This document shows, in pieces, positions 61,561 through 64,000 of a DNA stretch of 64,000 nucleotides; the stretch's first letter is position 1, and every line of letters starts with the position of its first letter. The stretch lies in NCBI GenBank assembly GCA_044223995.1, contig JBGALE010000003.1, forward strand, positions 620,001 through 684,000. Reading direction: 5' to 3'. The notes below the pieces were generated by a model. That model was not told where the DNA came from and searched no databases. It saw only the letters and a program-made list of their open reading frames with translations. The position numbers were made by a program, and so were the translations under genes. Origin of the DNA: JACMLD01 sp044223995. GTDB lineage: Bacteria > Bacteroidota > Bacteroidia > Chitinophagales > Chitinophagaceae.

Positions 61561-62178
61561 CTAAGCTTTCCTTTTATGATTTATTAAATTATTTGACTGC
61601 CTGATTTCCTTGATTGCCTTTTCGTAGTTTTTTGATTCGCCAACATCGTCTTCGCAGGCATGCCCAATATCTTCCAGCTTGTTTTGAGAATCTAACCTAT
61701 AAAAAGAATAACAAATTTTCCCTGACAGGGCCATACTGGTTATCATGTTGTTTTGTTTATCCAGGATTGGGTTGGGCAATTCTTCAAATCCATGCACGCG
61801 TGTGAGCGAATGTTTAAAAGGGTTCACCGTATATAAATAAAAGGTTCGGTTCGAACGTGCACCGGACTGATGAAAGACTGTCACGTCCTTTATGCCATCA
61901 TTGTTAAAATCGACAAGTTTTATATCCGGGTAAGCACAATAAAGTGAATCAAATAACATCCGGGTGGTATCAGCGCCGTGTATTTTGACAAATGACAGCG
62001 TTGCGTTATTTTTTGATTCATCCAATTCTGCCGTGTCAAAGATATGAACGATGACCCTATAATTTTTATCTCCAAATAACATGATGGTGGAATCATGGAT
62101 CGGTTTTATTGTTGATGCGGTACCTCCAAACAAATTCACCAGTAATGTCATCAGAAGCATCACTATTAATTTCCCCAT
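61561..62178 (-). CDS. Exported FG-GAP-like protein of unknown function
   Basis: A 205-aa protein from ATG 62178; the frame extends to 62232 without a better start. Signal peptide GKLIVMLLMTLLVNLFGG, then a beta-propeller-like repeat with calcium-binding pattern DIKLVDFNNDGIKDVTVF. The single FG-GAP/VCBS-type repeat is typical of small periplasmic or surface proteins of Bacteroidota. No function is assigned. It is divergent from the large gene at 62356; the 177-bp gap holds their promoters. Confidence 0.6.
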   Translation of the reverse strand: MGKLIVMLLMTLLVNLFGGTASTIKPIHDSTIMLFGDKNYRVIVHIFDTAELDESKNNATLSFVKIHGADTTRMLFDSLYCAYPDIKLVDFNNDGIKDVTVFHQSGARSNRTFYLYTVNPFKHSLTRVHGFEELPNPILDKQNNMITSMALSGKICYSFYRLDSQNKLEDIGHACEDDVGESKNYEKAIKEIRQSNNLINHKRKA

Positions 62179-62355
62179 ATATAAAATCCATTTTTCATGA
62201 ATAGCAATCAAAGCTTTTAGAAAACACGCCAATGACTTGCGCTATCTGAAAATACCAAGTATGTTCGGTTAAAAATAACGGGTTTAAACCATAATTTCAT
62301 TGTAATTTGTGGAGATGGCCGGAGGTGGCATACGGAGCCTGCTTGTTCGAAACTA

Positions 62356-64000
62356 ATGCAGCATACGCGGAAATATCATGTACTATTCCTTTTCCTGTGC
62401 CTGTTGGGGCGTAGTACCATTTTTGCCCAAAGCAACCCGGTCTACCTCCAGGATTTTGGCAAAGGCAATGAAGACCCCAATACCATCGGCAACCCATTGC
62501 CAGCCGGATCAACCTTCTTCACTTTTGAAGGCGTTACCTGCCCCTCTCCCGGCAACTATACCATTGTACGCCGGATACCCATCGTGAGTTGTTTCAGCAA
62601 TGCCTGGATCTTACTCACCCGGGACGATTCGCCCAATAACGTGGACTTTGGTATGTGCATGCTCATCAACAACAAAACAGATCCCAATAACCGTCTGGTA
62701 TACCAGGACACTGTTTCCAAACCACTCTGTCCCGGCACCACCTATCACTATGGATTTTCTGTTATCAATGTATCGGCGCGCACACCCTGTGTCAATGGCC
62801 CCGACTTCCCCGTACTCGAATACCGGCTCGAGGATGGCAACGGCGCATTGCTCTTTAAAGACACCACGCGCCCATGGGTAGACTATGCAGAAACGCCGCC
62901 GCCCGGCAAATACGTGTTCAATAAATTTGGATTCGATTTTAGCCTGCCCGTACCCGTTAGTAAACTGGTGATGAAGATAAACCTGCTGCATAAAACATAC
63001 GACTGCGCCGAAGATTTTGCCATTGACAATGTTATCATCTATCCCCTTGGTCCCGATGCAGCCATCACCTTCAACAACGAACCACCTGCCACCATTGTAA
63101 AGAGTGTTTGCTTCCAGCAAAACAAAACTTTTTCCATGACAGGTACGGTAGGAAATTATTATACCAATACGGCTTTGCAATGGCAGCAAAGTACCGACAG
63201 CGGTCTTACCTGGGTAGATATCCCGGGCGCTACATCGCTTACATATACAAATACATTTTCCGTACCGGATACTTTTATATACAGGCTCACCGCAGCCGAA
63301 GCCTCCAAAATAGGAAATATCAACTGCCGGATTACATCCAATACACTGCGTGTAAATGTAAACGGACTGCCCACCAATTATTCCATTACCAGCAATTCAC
63401 CGGTCTGCTCCGGTCAGCCACTTAGTTTTCATGCAGATGGTGCTTCTTCCTATATATGGACTGGCCCGAATGGATTTTATGATAATATACCTTACCCGGG
63501 AATTTATCAGTCATCATTGGCCGACAGCGGCACCTATTATATACAGGTATTCAGCAATGGTGGTTGTACCAAAACCGATAGCATTCATGTAACCATTATC
63601 GGTACCGATGTACATGCGGCACCTGATACGGCGATCTGCAAGGGAAGAACGGTGACTTTACGCGCGAGCCTGGGTACAAGCTATTCCTGGACGCCTGCAG
63701 CAGGATTGTCATCAACTGTCACTGCTAATCCAACTGCCCGTCCCCTTGCAACCACTACTTATGTTGTGAACGTTACTGATAAAGACGGCTGCAGTGATAC
63801 TGCGCATGTAACCGTGAAGGTAATCAACAAGAATGCTGTTGTCGCCGGCATTGCCGGTACAGATTATCTATGCCGCCCTTCCGACTCTGCTACCTTCAAA
63901 GACATCAGTACCGGCGCCATTACACGGTGGAACTGGGATTTTGGCAACGGACAAACAACAACGGATCCTGTTCCCGCCACGCAATATTATTCCATAGCTG
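62356..64000 (+). CDS. Large exported protein with Ig-like and PKD domains, partial
   Basis: Begins at ATG 62356 (MQHTRKYHVLFLFLCLLGRS, a signal peptide) and stays open to the window edge (548 codons). An N-terminal carbohydrate-binding-like domain (NPVYLQDFGKGNEDPN, TFFTFEGVTCPSPGNYT, and WVDYAETPPPGKYVF) is followed by two Ig-like units (LQWQQSTDSGLTWVDIPGAT; SSYIWTGPNGFYDNI) and repeats ending in a PKD domain (RWNWDFGNGQTTTDPVPAT). Proteins of this layout are secreted by type IX systems or linked to gliding in Bacteroidota. The C-terminal sorting domain lies beyond the window. Confidence 0.85.
   Translation, partial: MQHTRKYHVLFLFLCLLGRSTIFAQSNPVYLQDFGKGNEDPNTIGNPLPAGSTFFTFEGVTCPSPGNYTIVRRIPIVSCFSNAWILLTRDDSPNNVDFGMCMLINNKTDPNNRLVYQDTVSKPLCPGTTYHYGFSVINVSARTPCVNGPDFPVLEYRLEDGNGALLFKDTTRPWVDYAETPPPGKYVFNKFGFDFSLPVPVSKLVMKINLLHKTYDCAEDFAIDNVIIYPLGPDAAITFNNEPPATIVKSVCFQQNKTFSMTGTVGNYYTNTALQWQQSTDSGLTWVDIPGATSLTYTNTFSVPDTFIYRLTAAEASKIGNINCRITSNTLRVNVNGLPTNYSITSNSPVCSGQPLSFHADGASSYIWTGPNGFYDNIPYPGIYQSSLADSGTYYIQVFSNGGCTKTDSIHVTIIGTDVHAAPDTAICKGRTVTLRASLGTSYSWTPAAGLSSTVTANPTARPLATTTYVVNVTDKDGCSDTAHVTVKVINKNAVVAGIAGTDYLCRPSDSATFKDISTGAITRWNWDFGNGQTTTDPVPATQYYSIA

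Overview
The window comes from a Bacteroidota genome, most likely a Chitinophagaceae-like member. The evidence is indirect. The DNA is moderately AT-rich and genes lack clear Shine-Dalgarno sequences. Several start regions carry the Bacteroidota -7 box (TAnnTTTG). Typical gene families are present: a LytTR kinase/regulator pair, a small acidic protein ending in the ENNYYSLGGD motif, and a large exported PKD/Ig-like protein. No rRNA, tRNA, CRISPR array or complete insertion sequence was seen.

Positions 1-17,700 hold ordinary chromosomal genes. These are a partial Crp/Fnr-like gene, a diheme cytochrome c with a metallophosphoesterase, and a LytTR two-component pair. A quinone oxidoreductase/TetR pair follows, with matching palindromic operators. 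Next come a Crp/Fnr regulator, a small redox gene with an NTF2-like lipoprotein, and a sugar-acid catabolic cluster (IlvD/Edd dehydratase, SDR dehydrogenase, SMP-30 lactonase). A PAS sensor kinase and two small genes close this part; one of the small genes looks like a kinase dimerisation domain that has lost its phospho-acceptor histidine.

Positions 18,279-57,657 form the centre of interest: 26 tightly packed minus-strand genes encoding an extracellular contractile injection system (eCIS; Afp/PVC/AlgoCIS type). In transcription order these are a DUF4255 cap protein, an unknown 439-aa protein, the sheath, two Cys-rich helical proteins, two tube proteins, a DUF5908 protein (missed by simple ORF length cut-offs), LysM, VgrG-like spike, PAAR tip, gp25, baseplate J, a giant Afp12-like protein and the tape measure. 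The distal half is cargo and accessory genes: four DUF4157 (eCIS core domain) proteins, a fifth probable cargo protein, an unknown 173-aa protein, a lipoprotein, an Lgt-like membrane enzyme, a vanadium haloperoxidase, a ParA-like ATPase and the AAA+ ATPase. Five cargo-like proteins share an N-terminal pattern of two spaced FF motifs followed by a [VI]QxK-like stretch, a good candidate for a loading tag. No tail fibre gene was recognised.

Positions 57,658-64,000 are a repeat-rich region: a 21-nt tandem repeat, REP/BIME-like palindromes, and a 225-bp direct repeat at 1,002-bp spacing that brackets a two-gene cassette. They are followed by a truncated globin, a broken lipoprotein gene, two small exported proteins, and the start of a large exported PKD/Ig-like protein that runs off the window.
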